DNA of 34,547 nucleotides, from NCBI GenBank assembly GCA_947452785.1, contig CANGDZ010000037.1, positions 1-34,547 on the forward strand, in the 5' to 3' direction. A program made the translations under genes and the position numbers. The notes beneath the pieces are model-generated. The model saw only the letters and a program-made list of their open reading frames with translations. It did no database searches and had not been told where the DNA came from. The stretch comes from Comamonadaceae bacterium (GTDB lineage Bacteria; Pseudomonadota; Gammaproteobacteria; Burkholderiales; Burkholderiaceae_C). Of the stretch, positions 24,357-32,973 are shown in pieces. How positions within the stretch are numbered: position 1 is the first letter of the stretch; the number at the start of each line of letters is the position of its first letter.

Positions 24357-26111
24357 TCAGGCAACGGGTTTGGCCAAACTCGCCACATAGGCGCGCCAGC
24401 CACCCAGGTGGGTGATGTCGGTGGCAGCGGCAAGGGCTTGGGCTTCGCAGACAAAGCCTTGCACCTGCGTGCCGTCGGCCAGCAGCAAAGTGCCAATGCC
24501 CAAGGGCGCGGGAATCAAAGCCACGAACGAGCCGTAATGCGCTGCGGGAATTTCCCAAATTTCCAAGGCGATCCGTCCGCCCTGACCTGGCGCCACGCGC
24601 AGCAAACCGGGCTTGGGGGGCTGAGAGTCTGGCAAGGCAAAAAAACGGTAATCTGACGCGGTGTCTGCAGGGCCCACCAAGCGGGCACCGCGCTCAGTCA
24701 ACTGCCCGTTCAGAGGCATGCCGCTGAGGTGCGCGCCCACCACCGCCACACGCACCGTGGCAGGCGCTTGCAGGCCAGCAATCGGTTGAGGCTCTGGCAA
24801 GGCTTGCGAAGTCGCACCCAGGCTCAAGCCTGTGGCGTGGTGGTAGCGCTGGCCCAACTCGGCCAGCTGCCAGTCAGAGCCGGCGCGTCCGATCAAAGTG
24901 ATGCCAAATGGCAAACCATCGGGCCTGATGCAACTGGGCACAGACAGGGCGGCGTAGTCAAACAAATTCACAAAATTGGTGTACTGGCCCAGGTTGCGGT
25001 TGAGCACCACCGGATCGGCTTGCATCTGCGCCACGGTGTAGTGCGTGGGCGCGGTGGGCACCAGCAGCACGTCGATGTCCTGCCACATGCGCTCGGCCAC
25101 TTGGCGCAGGCGCTTGACTTCAATGTCGGCGCGAATGTAGTCGGCAGCGCTGTACTTGCGGCCTTTGGCAACAATGCTGCGCACCGGTTCGATCACGGCG
25201 TCCTCATGCGTGTCAAAGAAATCTTGAATGGCCGCGTAGCGCTGACTGACCAATGCACTTTCGTAGAGCATGGCGGCCGCTTGGGCCAGGGGGGCATAGT
25301 CGATCGTCACAGCCTGACCACCCACCGCAGTCAACTGCGCCATAGACTGCGCAAAAGCCGCTTCGGCCAGTGCATCGCCAAAAAACTCAAGTGAATCAGG
25401 TACGCCAAAACGAAACTGCGCTGGCAAGGCTTGTGTGGCCATGGGCACATGGCGCGAGAACGGGTCGGCCTCGTCGTAGCCCATGCAAGCCTCAAGCACT
25501 TGCGCGGCCACTGCCACGGTGCGCGCAAAGATGGATACACAGTCGACGTTTTGAGCGGCAGGCACCACGCCCCGCGCCGAGATCAAACCGCGTGTGGGCT
25601 TCAAACCCACGATGTTGTTCAGGCCCGCAGGCACACGACCAGAGCCTGCGGTGTCGGTACCCAAGGCAAAGTCCACCTGCCCCGAGGCCACTACATAGGC
25701 CGAGCCCGAGCTGGAGCCACCAGACACATAGGCGTGATTTAAGGCATTGGGCACCGGGCCATAAGGTGATCGCGTGCCATTGAGCCCACAAGCGAATTGA
25801 TCTAAATTGGTTTTGCCCTGCAAGGTCGCACCCGCTTGCAACAGGCGCTGCACCACATGGGCATGCTGCTGGGGGATGTAGGCAAAGGCGGGGCAGCCGG
25901 CAGTGGTGGATAAGCCAGCCACATCCATATTGTCTTTCACGGCAAAGCTCAGGCCTTGCAGCGGGACTACGGGGATTGCTGGAGTTGCAGAATCAGGCGC
26001 GCCCGTGTTATCGGTGGTGTCGGTGACGCGTGTGATCCACGCAGCGTCCGCGGCTTGCGCCAAAGGCGCATCGGTACTGCGAGTGATTCCTGTGAATTGC
26101 TGTGACACCAT
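24357..26111 (-). CDS. atzF: Allophanate hydrolase AtzF-type (amidase domain plus C-terminal domain)
   Basis: With the start at 26111 the protein has 584 residues, close to AtzF (605). The amidase domain has K59 (SFAVKD), S133 (GGSSSGS) and S157 (DTAGSGR); the Lys-Ser-Ser spacing (74 and 24) is the same as in AtzF. The C-terminal part from about 455 (VAVVGAHLSGMPLNGQLTERGARLVG through EIWEIPAAHYGSFVALIPAPLGIGTLLLADG) is the separate allophanate-hydrolase C-terminal domain that completes decarboxylation. Reaction: allophanate to ammonia and CO2. ATGs further upstream (26126, 26225) lack homologous content and would cover the probable operator. First gene of the operon to 18933, divergent from the oxygenase gene. 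No biotin-dependent urea carboxylase is in the window, so allophanate should come from biuret-type or dicarboxyurea substrates. Confidence 0.9.
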   Translation of the reverse strand: MVSQQFTGITRSTDAPLAQAADAAWITRVTDTTDNTGAPDSATPAIPVVPLQGLSFAVKDNMDVAGLSTTAGCPAFAYIPQQHAHVVQRLLQAGATLQGKTNLDQFACGLNGTRSPYGPVPNALNHAYVSGGSSSGSAYVVASGQVDFALGTDTAGSGRVPAGLNNIVGLKPTRGLISARGVVPAAQNVDCVSIFARTVAVAAQVLEACMGYDEADPFSRHVPMATQALPAQFRFGVPDSLEFFGDALAEAAFAQSMAQLTAVGGQAVTIDYAPLAQAAAMLYESALVSQRYAAIQDFFDTHEDAVIEPVRSIVAKGRKYSAADYIRADIEVKRLRQVAERMWQDIDVLLVPTAPTHYTVAQMQADPVVLNRNLGQYTNFVNLFDYAALSVPSCIRPDGLPFGITLIGRAGSDWQLAELGQRYHHATGLSLGATSQALPEPQPIAGLQAPATVRVAVVGAHLSGMPLNGQLTERGARLVGPADTASDYRFFALPDSQPPKPGLLRVAPGQGGRIALEIWEIPAAHYGSFVALIPAPLGIGTLLLADGTQVQGFVCEAQALAAATDITHLGGWRAYVASLAKPVA

Positions 26112-26127
26112 TTTTGTGCATCCCATC

Positions 26128-26137
26128 TTGTATTCAA
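26128..26137. promoter_or_regulatory. TTGTATTCAA near-palindrome upstream of atzF
   Basis: A TTG-N4-CAA element 17 nt upstream of the preferred atzF start, in the gap shared with the divergent oxygenase gene. It resembles the TTGCATGCAA pair near 18.7-18.9 kb and is a candidate site for the operon's GntR regulator. Assigned on similarity and position only. Confidence 0.3.
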
Positions 26138-26248
26138 GACTCATCGCAAGGGCTATGCCAACCACCCATGCAAGCATCGGTGCACCATCAGTACGGGCAT
26201 TGTTTATGCTCACACTCAATTGCACACATCCTCAGCAAAGATCACACT

Positions 26249-27280
26249 ATGACTATCCCAACGATTGACATTGCCTTGTTTTCAAGCGGCACGCCTGCAC
26301 AACGCGCAGCGATTGCAGCCCAAGTGGACACTGCGGCCAAGCAGATTGGCTTCATGCAAATCGTTGGGCATGGCATCCCCACAATGGTGATCGACGCACT
26401 GAAACAAGGCATGGATGATTTTTTTAGCTTGCCCTTGGCCGACAAAACCCCGTGGCGTGCACCCTCGGCCGACATCAACCGTGGCTACAGCAGCCCCTTG
26501 TCTGAACGCTTGAGCTACAGCTCAGGCGTGGCCTCGGCGGCCGATTTGTTTGAGGCCTTCAACATCGGCTCGTCTTATACTGACTACCCCACGCTCTCGC
26601 TGGACCGTGTGGCCTACCCTGCCAATATCTGGCCCACAGCACCCGCAAGTTTCAAACCGGCCGTGCAAGCCTGGTTCGCGAATGCCGCGCAGGTGGCGCG
26701 CGATATGACCCGCATTTTTGAAGTGGCCTTGGGCTTGCCTGCGCAGTTTTTTGCGCCCTACCAAGACCATTCGCTGGACGTGCTCAGGCTTAATCACTAC
26801 GCCATGCCCGCCGAGCTGCAGAAACTGGAAGACAAGCAAATGGGTATGGGCGCTCACACCGACTACGGCATCGTGACCGTGCTTTGGGCCGATGCAGTCT
26901 CGCCCGGCCTGCAGGTACTGGACAGCACCGGGCATTGGATCGATGCCACGCCCGAACCTGGCGCGCTGCTGATCAACTTGGGCGACATGATGGCGCGCTG
27001 GACCAATGACCGCTGGCTCTCCAGCATGCACCGGGTGCTGCCGCCCCTCAACGCGCAAGGCCAGGTGGTGCGCAGGCGTTCAGCGGCTTTGTTTCACGAC
27101 GGCAATGCCGACGCCGTGATCAGCTGCTTGCCCAGTTGCTGCAGCGCTACGCAGCCTGCGCGCTACCCGTCCACCACGGTGGCCGAGCATATTCAGAAAA
27201 AATTAGCAGGCTCGCGCGCGATGCACATCAACCCCGATGCTCTGCAAGAGGCCTCGCGAATTCAAGGCGCAGTGAATTAA
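26249..27280 (+). CDS. 2-oxoglutarate/Fe(II)-dependent oxygenase (isopenicillin N synthase-like)
   Basis: A 343-residue enzyme. The N-terminal DIOX_N-like segment (IPTIDIALF, then KQIGFMQIVGHGIP) and the jelly-roll core with H203-x-D205 (GAHTDYGIVT), H261 (SSMHRVLPP) and the 2-oxoglutarate-binding R276-x-S278 (RRRSAALFHDGN) are all present, so it should be an active non-haem iron dioxygenase. I start at the ATG at 26249; the frame open from 26102 adds 49 low-complexity residues that overlap the atzF leader. It is divergent from atzF and ends 11 nt from the convergent biuret hydrolase-like gene. In this setting it may hydroxylate a ureide, guanidine or nucleobase to make it cleavable; that is an inference. 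Confidence 0.85.
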   Translation: MTIPTIDIALFSSGTPAQRAAIAAQVDTAAKQIGFMQIVGHGIPTMVIDALKQGMDDFFSLPLADKTPWRAPSADINRGYSSPLSERLSYSSGVASAADLFEAFNIGSSYTDYPTLSLDRVAYPANIWPTAPASFKPAVQAWFANAAQVARDMTRIFEVALGLPAQFFAPYQDHSLDVLRLNHYAMPAELQKLEDKQMGMGAHTDYGIVTVLWADAVSPGLQVLDSTGHWIDATPEPGALLINLGDMMARWTNDRWLSSMHRVLPPLNAQGQVVRRRSAALFHDGNADAVISCLPSCCSATQPARYPSTTVAEHIQKKLAGSRAMHINPDALQEASRIQGAVN

Positions 27281-27291
27281 ATGGATGGAGC

Positions 27292-27963
27292 TTAGACCGC
27301 TTCGAGCAGGTCTTTGGCTAAACAGGTCCATCCGACAATCCCTCCTTGCGCGATGATCATGGCCAAGGTAGCTGCTTTGAATTCAGGGAAATAACTGGCC
27401 GTGCCATCTTCCACCAACAGGCAGTCAAAGCCGCGGTCATTGGCTTCCCGCATACTGGACTGCACACACACTTCGGTGGTCACGCCCATGACCACTAGCT
27501 GCGTGATGCCGCGCAACTGCAGATGCGCCATCAAATCGGTGCCGTAAAACGCCCCCTTGCCCGGCTTGTCAATCACCAGTTCACCGACCACAGGGGCCAG
27601 CTCCTCAACGATTTGGTTGCCCGGCTCGCCTCGCACCAAGATGCGCCCCATAGGGCCTACATCGCCAATGCGCAACTGCGGTGAACCGCGCATGCGTTTG
27701 GCCGGCGGGCAGTCGCTCAAATCAGGGGCGTGAGACTCACGCGTGTGCACCACCAGGCCACCCCGCTTGCGCCAGTGGGTGAGCACTTGCAACACGGTGG
27801 GCACAATGCTTTGCAAAGGTTCAACCCGGTTGCCCAGGCTTTCGCCAAAGCCACCAGGCTCGACAAAGTCGCGCTGCATGTCAATGATGAGAAGCGCTGT
27901 CCGCGCAAAGTTCAGACTAAACGCAAACGGCTGCGCGTCAATATCATGCATCGCGATGTCCAT
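27292..27963 (-). CDS. biuH: Isochorismatase-fold cysteine hydrolase, biuret amidohydrolase (BiuH)-like
   Basis: A 223-residue cysteine hydrolase with the Asp-Lys-Cys triad D28 (IIDMQRDF), K133 (IDKPGKGAF) and C166 ([19 protein letters not shown]). The spacing D to K and K to C (105 and 33) is nearly that of rhizobial BiuH. The segments [26 protein letters not shown], and [15 protein letters not shown] also closely match BiuH as I remember it. BiuH turns biuret into allophanate and ammonia, the substrate of AtzF encoded nearby. RutB-type ureidoacrylate hydrolase is the main alternative. It starts 11 nt after the BMP binding-protein stop, with no strong ribosome site, so it is read from the transporter mRNA. 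Confidence 0.78.
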   Translation of the reverse strand: MDIAMHDIDAQPFAFSLNFARTALLIIDMQRDFVEPGGFGESLGNRVEPLQSIVPTVLQVLTHWRKRGGLVVHTRESHAPDLSDCPPAKRMRGSPQLRIGDVGPMGRILVRGEPGNQIVEELAPVVGELVIDKPGKGAFYGTDLMAHLQLRGITQLVVMGVTTEVCVQSSMREANDRGFDCLLVEDGTASYFPEFKAATLAMIIAQGGIVGWTCLAKDLLEAV

Positions 27964-27974
27964 TATTTTTCAGA

Positions 27975-29054
27975 TCAGTTAGGCAACTGACCTTCAACGC
28001 CTTCGACGTAGAACTTGATGCTGTCAATATCCGCATCGGTGAAGCTCTGGCCGGCCGTCAGCTTGGTGCTGCCGTCTTGCAATTTCATCGGGCCTGAGAA
28101 GACTTTGAATTTGCCCGACACGATCTCGGCTTGCTTGTCTTGCACTTCTTTTTTAACCGAAGCAGGCAAGCTGGCGTTCAAAGACGACAAGCCGTTCATG
28201 CCCTCTTTCATGCCGCCCCAGACATTGCCTTTGAAGGGTTTACCTGCGACCGCGTCTTTCACGACGTTGACGTAGTAGCTACCCCAAAGTTGTGTGACCG
28301 ATGCCAAATGGGCTTTGGGCGCGACCGCGGCCATGTCCGAGTTCCAACCAAAGGCGAACACGCCTTTGTCGGCGGCAGCTTGCAGCGTAGCCGAGGAGTC
28401 GGTGTTTTGCATCAGCATGTCGGCGCCCTGGCCGATCATGGTTTCAGCGGCTTGGCGCTCTTTGGCCGGGTCGTACCAAGAGCTGATCCACACCACCTTG
28501 GTTTTGACTTTGGGGTTCACGCTGCGCGCACCCATTGTGTAGGCATTGATGTTGCGTACCACTTCAGGGATGGGGAACGAAGCCACATAGCCGAGTACAT
28601 TCGATTTGGTCATGCGGCCTGCAATGATGCCGGCCAAGTAGGCGGGCTCGTACATGCGCGAGTTGTAGGTGTGCACGTTGGGGGACGATTTGAAACCCGT
28701 GTTGTGATAGAACTCGACCTTCGGAAAAGTCTTGCCCACTTTGAGCGTTTGCTCCATGTAGCCAAACGAGGTTGTAAAGATGTACTGGTTGCCTTTGGCA
28801 GCCAGGTCACGGATCACACGCTCGGCATCGGCGTTCTCAGGAACGTTCTCAACCACGGTGGTCTCGATTGCGCTGCCCAACTCTTTCTTCACTGTTTTCA
28901 CACCCAGGTCATGGGCAAATGTCCAGCCGCCGTCACCGGGCGTGCCAAAGTAAACCCAAGCCACTTTGACTGGAGGGGCAGAAAGAGCCGGCGGAACTGC
29001 GCCCAGCAAACTCATGGCTGCAACGCAAGCCAATTTTATTTTCAAAAATTTCAT
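27975..29054 (-). CDS. BMP-family ABC transporter substrate-binding protein
   Basis: A 359-residue binding protein of the BMP/PnrA-like family: a cleavable signal peptide (LACVAAMSLLGAVPPALSAPP, no lipobox Cys), VAWVYFGTPGDGGWTFAHDLG, VIRDLAAKGNQYIFTTSFGYMEQTL, the YEPAYLAGIIAGRMTKSNVLGYV segment and GADMLMQNTDSSATLQAA. Known ligands are purine nucleosides and related nucleobases, some ureides possible. I choose the ATG at 29054 (AGGAG, 7 nt); the longer frame to 29108 carries no homologous sequence. It follows the permease genes with a 59-nt gap, and biuH follows after 11 nt. The unusual place of the binding protein after the permeases is noted. Confidence 0.88.
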   Translation of the reverse strand: MKFLKIKLACVAAMSLLGAVPPALSAPPVKVAWVYFGTPGDGGWTFAHDLGVKTVKKELGSAIETTVVENVPENADAERVIRDLAAKGNQYIFTTSFGYMEQTLKVGKTFPKVEFYHNTGFKSSPNVHTYNSRMYEPAYLAGIIAGRMTKSNVLGYVASFPIPEVVRNINAYTMGARSVNPKVKTKVVWISSWYDPAKERQAAETMIGQGADMLMQNTDSSATLQAAADKGVFAFGWNSDMAAVAPKAHLASVTQLWGSYYVNVVKDAVAGKPFKGNVWGGMKEGMNGLSSLNASLPASVKKEVQDKQAEIVSGKFKVFSGPMKLQDGSTKLTAGQSFTDADIDSIKFYVEGVEGQLPN

Positions 29055-29113
29055 CGTAAAACTCCTAGGTGGATAAAAAATATAACAATCAATTGAACGA
29101 CCAACCACTGTGT

Positions 29114-30040
29114 TTAGGCGTCATCAAAGAAAGGTTTACCCAACCAAGCCGGCGCATGGCGGCGAATGGTGGTGGGGTTAGACGACAAAATGACCAGCAC
29201 CAACACAGTGGATAGATACGGAAGGCTGGCCAAGGCAAAGGTGGAAACTTTCAAGCCCACGGCCTGAAAGTAAAGCCCCAAGGTGGTGACGCTGCCAAAC
29301 AACAAGGCGCCAATGGCCACGCGCTGAGGGCGCCAGGTGGCAAACACCACTAAAGCCAAAGCGATCCAACCGTTTCCAGAAGTCAGCCCGTCTTGCCACA
29401 TCTTGAATTGGGCCACCGCATAGTAAGTGCCGGCCAAACCAGACAAAGCGCCGCCAAAGGCCACAGCGGCATAGCGAACCCGAGTAACCGGCAAGCCCAA
29501 GGAGCGCGCCACGACCGGCGACTCGCCCACGGCCTTGAGCAATAAGCCTGCACGCGTGTGGTGCAGAAACACAATCACCAGCACCAATAAAGCCAAGGCG
29601 CTGTAACCCAATAGATCGAGCGAGAAAAACGATCCCCCCAGCAAAGGGATTTGGCTCAGATAAGGCAGGGGTATGGGGCTGAAACTCACTGGGGCGCTGA
29701 AGCCCACATAAGAACGCCCGAGCACCGCTGAAATGCCCGTACCCAGAATGGTCAAGGACAGGCCTGCGGCCACCTGGTTGGCCTGCAAGCTGATAGTGAC
29801 AAAGCCAAACACCAATGCGGCCAACATGCCGGCCGCCATGCCCACCAACACCGCGACGGTCAAGCTGCCACCATTGGCCACCACCATGAAACTGCTCAAG
29901 GCGCCCAGCAGCATCATGCCTTCCAGGCCCAAGTTCAAAATGCCCGCGCGCTCAGTGATTAATTCGCCCTGCCCCGCCAGCAGCAAGGGAATGGCCGCGC
30001 CCAAGGCGCTGGCCAACAAGGGCGTCATGGAGTCCATCAT
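29114..30040 (-). CDS. BMP-associated ABC transporter permease 2
   Basis: A 308-residue permease of the branched-chain/ribose-type fold: ASALGAAIPLLLAGQGELITERAGILNLGLEGMMLLGA near the N-terminus is the signature of the second BMP permease, and the TM helices continue to VLVILSSNPTTIRRHAPAW. The ATG at 30040 overlaps the stop of permease 1 as ATGA. ATGs at 30037 and 30028 are later in-frame possibilities. It forms the channel with permease 1 and is energised by the ATPase encoded divergently at 31406. Confidence 0.87.
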   Translation of the reverse strand: MMDSMTPLLASALGAAIPLLLAGQGELITERAGILNLGLEGMMLLGALSSFMVVANGGSLTVAVLVGMAAGMLAALVFGFVTISLQANQVAAGLSLTILGTGISAVLGRSYVGFSAPVSFSPIPLPYLSQIPLLGGSFFSLDLLGYSALALLVLVIVFLHHTRAGLLLKAVGESPVVARSLGLPVTRVRYAAVAFGGALSGLAGTYYAVAQFKMWQDGLTSGNGWIALALVVFATWRPQRVAIGALLFGSVTTLGLYFQAVGLKVSTFALASLPYLSTVLVLVILSSNPTTIRRHAPAWLGKPFFDDA

Positions 30041-31137
30041 GCGCGGCCGCCTACCATCTGGTGTGTAGACACAATGCGGTAATTCACCAGCACGTCAGTG
30101 GCCAGCAAAAACAACAACAAAAGGCCTTGAAAGACTTCACTCACGGCCTTGGGCAACTGCATGCTGACTTGCACCGACTCGCCGCCCAAATACAACAGCG
30201 CCATCAACAATGAGGCCAGCACAATTCCCACCGCATTCAAGCGCCCCAAGGTGGCCACAATGATGGCGGTGAAACCATAGCCCGGTGTCCAGCGGTCATT
30301 CAACTGACCCAAGGGTCCTGCCACATCCGACACTCCGGCCAAGCCAGCGGCAGCGCCGCCGATCAGCAGCGTGAACCAAATGATGCGGCGCTCGCGGTAG
30401 CCGGCATAGCGCGCGGCCAAGGGAGCCTCGCCGGTTACGGAATTTTGAAAACCAGCAAACGAGCGCTCCATGAAAAACCAAGCCAGCGGGATCAAGGTCA
30501 ACGTGATGAAGACCGAACTGTTGATGCGCGTTCCCTCCCACATCGACCAGCCGTAGGAGGCCAGAGGCGCAAACAAGGCGCTGTCTGAAAAAGACACAGT
30601 GATGGGAAAGTTGTTGGCCAAAGGATCGCGCCACGGTCCGTAGACCATGAACTTGACGAGCAAATCAGCCACATAGGTGAGCATGAGGCTGACCAAAATT
30701 TCGTTTGTATGGAACTGCGCTCGGCACAGCGCCGTGAGCGAGGCCCACAGGCAGCCGCCACAAGCGCCGGCTACCACCATGACGGGCAGCAACCACAGCG
30801 AGTCATTGTCATGAAAATAAATCGCCAGACCCGAGGCAAACAGTCCACCCACATACATCTGGCCTTCGGCGCCAATGTTCCAAATGTTAGCGCGGTAGCC
30901 AATGGCCAAGCCCAAGGCAATCAGGCACAAGGGCGAGGCCTTGAGCAGCAACTCACTAACGCCGTTGGCGTTGCTGATCGGATCAATAAAGTAGGCTTGA
31001 TACGCAAACAAGGGGTTCTTACCCATCAGCGCGAACATCGCCAAGCCTGCTATTAGCGTCAAGGCCACAGCTACCAGCGGCGCCATGACTCGCATGGATT
31101 GCAGAGGCTCTGCGCGGGGGACAAGTCGCAACGTCAT
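30037..31137 (-). CDS. BMP-associated ABC transporter permease 1
   Basis: A 366-residue permease with typical segments: NPLFAYQAYFIDPISNANGVSELLLKASPLCLIALGLAIGYRANIWNIGAEGQMYVGG, FHTNEILVSLMLTYVADLL and GYGFTAIIVATLGRLNAVGIVLASLLMALLYLGGESVQ. The Asn-Ile-Gly-Ala-Glu-Gly core is diagnostic for the first BMP permease. GGAG is about 8 nt before the ATG at 31137; a GTG at 31146 is less likely. First gene of the minus-strand BMP unit; its promoter lies in the 268-nt gap to the divergent ATPase gene. Confidence 0.87.
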   Translation of the reverse strand: MTLRLVPRAEPLQSMRVMAPLVAVALTLIAGLAMFALMGKNPLFAYQAYFIDPISNANGVSELLLKASPLCLIALGLAIGYRANIWNIGAEGQMYVGGLFASGLAIYFHDNDSLWLLPVMVVAGACGGCLWASLTALCRAQFHTNEILVSLMLTYVADLLVKFMVYGPWRDPLANNFPITVSFSDSALFAPLASYGWSMWEGTRINSSVFITLTLIPLAWFFMERSFAGFQNSVTGEAPLAARYAGYRERRIIWFTLLIGGAAAGLAGVSDVAGPLGQLNDRWTPGYGFTAIIVATLGRLNAVGIVLASLLMALLYLGGESVQVSMQLPKAVSEVFQGLLLLFLLATDVLVNYRIVSTHQMVGGRA

Positions 31138-31148
31138 TACAAGCACTC

Positions 31149-31162
31149 CAGCGCAAGCGCTG
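31149..31162. promoter_or_regulatory. Perfect inverted repeat next to the permease start, followed by a T-run on the plus strand
   Basis: CAGCGC-AA-GCGCTG (31149-31162) lies 12 nt upstream of the permease ATG and touches its GGAG site. On the plus strand it is followed by ATTTTTT, a terminator-like look that would stop antisense transcription. On the minus strand it could affect ribosome access. The rest of the gap (31163-31405) holds the divergent promoters of the BMP units; no gene is seen there. Confidence 0.3.
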
Positions 31163-31405
31163 ATTTTTTGATGCGTGGAATTGAGTGGTTTGTCATGGCA
31201 GGGATCGGTCTTTGAAAGTACTTTGCAATATGCGTACCAGAGTAATTGGCACCGTCCTGGCGATATAGTTGTGCCCTCAAGCCCTGTAATGAGGCGCCGC
31301 GCACCAGCACGAAGCGCCGCCGCTTGTTACAAACACTGCAAAGGTGCAAAGCCTGCATTCAGGACTCTATTACGCTAAGGCACAGTTATTGCGCTCGGCA
31401 CACTT

Positions 31406-32923
31406 ATGATCTCAGCGACTACTCAGCCTTATCCCCGTTTGGTGCTTCGCGGCATCAGCAAGTGCTACCCCAGCGTGATTGCCAACGATGACATTGACTT
31501 GACAATTCGCGCCGGTGAGATCCATGCACTGCTGGGTGAAAACGGTGCTGGCAAGAGCACACTCATGAAGATCGTTTATGGCGTTACTCAGCCTGATACG
31601 GGCGATCTATTGTGGGAGGGCCGTGAAGTCAAAATCACCAGCCCCGCGCTAGCTCGTCGACTGGGCATTGGCATGGTGTTTCAGCACTTTGCCTTGTTTG
31701 AATCGTTGACCGTGGCTGAAAACATCATGTTGGCCCTAGACGAAGCAGAATCGCTTAAAGCCCTTTCGCAGCGAATCCGCGAGGTGTCCAATCACTACGG
31801 TCTGCCGATCGACCCCGATCGCATGGTGCACAGCATGTCGGTGGGCGAGCGTCAGCGGGTGGAAATTGTGCGCTGCCTGCTGCAAAAGCCCAAGTTGTTG
31901 ATCATGGACGAGCCCACCTCGGTGCTCACGCCGCAAGCGGTCTTGAAACTTTTTGATACCCTGCGCCGCTTGGCCGCAGAGGGATGCAGCATTTTGTACA
32001 TCAGCCACAAGCTCGATGAAATTCGCGCCTTGTGCGATACAGCCACCGTGCTGCGCCAGGGCAAAGTTACCGGCACTGCGCAACCCAGGCATGCCACGTC
32101 AAGTGAATTGGCGCGCTTGATGATTGGCTCGGACTTGCCCGAATGCGCCATGCAGCCTCAAGCCGCTGGCCCGGTGATGCTGGAGATCCAAGCCTTGTCT
32201 GCGCTGAGCATAGACCCGTTTGGTACACACCTGCAGAAACTCGACCTGCGCGTGTGCGGCGGCGAAATTGTGGGCATTGCCGGCATTTCCGGCAACGGAC
32301 AAAAAGAGCTGCTCGCCGCCATTTCTGGCGAGTCAGTTCAAGGCAGCGCCAACACTATCCTCTTGTGCGGCCACGCTGTCGGCCGCATGAACCCTGCCAA
32401 ACGCCGCCAACTCGGTTTGCGCTTTGTGCCCGAAGAGCGGCTGGGACGCGGCGCCGTACCGACGATGAGTTTGTCCAACAACGCCTTGCTCACGGGCGCA
32501 GGCCAAGGCATGGTTCGCTTTGGGGTGATTCAACGCGAGGCCATGCAGAGCTTCACACAGCAAGTGATTGCGCGCTTCAAAGTGGCCTGCGGTGGGCCCC
32601 GCGCCTTGGCCAGCAGTTTGTCGGGCGGCAATCTTCAAAAATTCATTGTGGGCCGTGAGGTGATGCTGGCCCCCAAGGTCATGGTCATCTCGCAACCCAC
32701 CTGGGGGGTCGATGTCGGAGCCGCCATGCTGATTCGGCAAGCCCTGATCGAGCTGCGCAACCAAGGCGTGGCGGTATTGGTGTTGTCCGAAGAACTCGAC
32801 GAGCTGTTCATGATCTGCGACCAAATTGCCGTGATTACGCAAGGCAACTTGTCAGCTCTTACGCCCACGGCGCAAACAAGCCCTGAACAGGTGGGCCTAG
32901 AAATGACGCTCAAACCGCGTTAG
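31406..32923 (+). CDS. BMP-type ABC transporter ATPase with two nucleotide-binding domains
   Basis: A 505-residue double ATPase of the sugar/nucleoside (RbsA/BmpA-partner) type. The first domain has Walker A GENGAGKST, the FQHFALF Q-loop, signature MSVGERQRVEI and Walker B LLIMDEPTSVL. The second has the degenerate GISGNGQKE, signature LSGGNLQKFIVGRE and VMVISQPTWGVDVGAA, with Trp where most relatives have Arg. This arrangement is normal for the family. It must serve the permeases and BMP binding protein, yet it is read in the opposite direction from them, 268 nt away; it ends 50 nt before the convergent winged-helix gene. Confidence 0.88.
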   Translation: MISATTQPYPRLVLRGISKCYPSVIANDDIDLTIRAGEIHALLGENGAGKSTLMKIVYGVTQPDTGDLLWEGREVKITSPALARRLGIGMVFQHFALFESLTVAENIMLALDEAESLKALSQRIREVSNHYGLPIDPDRMVHSMSVGERQRVEIVRCLLQKPKLLIMDEPTSVLTPQAVLKLFDTLRRLAAEGCSILYISHKLDEIRALCDTATVLRQGKVTGTAQPRHATSSELARLMIGSDLPECAMQPQAAGPVMLEIQALSALSIDPFGTHLQKLDLRVCGGEIVGIAGISGNGQKELLAAISGESVQGSANTILLCGHAVGRMNPAKRRQLGLRFVPEERLGRGAVPTMSLSNNALLTGAGQGMVRFGVIQREAMQSFTQQVIARFKVACGGPRALASSLSGGNLQKFIVGREVMLAPKVMVISQPTWGVDVGAAMLIRQALIELRNQGVAVLVLSEELDELFMICDQIAVITQGNLSALTPTAQTSPEQVGLEMTLKPR

Positions 32924-32973
32924 TAACTGCTTTGAGAATTACATTCGGATTGCCACAATAGTTTTAAGTCGAT

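Noticed and set aside
24357..26111. A urea carboxylase/allophanate hydrolase (urea amidolyase) system
   Set aside because: Only the allophanate hydrolase is present; no biotin carboxylase or UcaA-type gene lies in the window.
28131..29096. Plus-strand frame of 321 codons opposite the BMP binding protein
   Set aside because: Shadow of the real gene; composition is dominated by His, Gly, Arg and Val.
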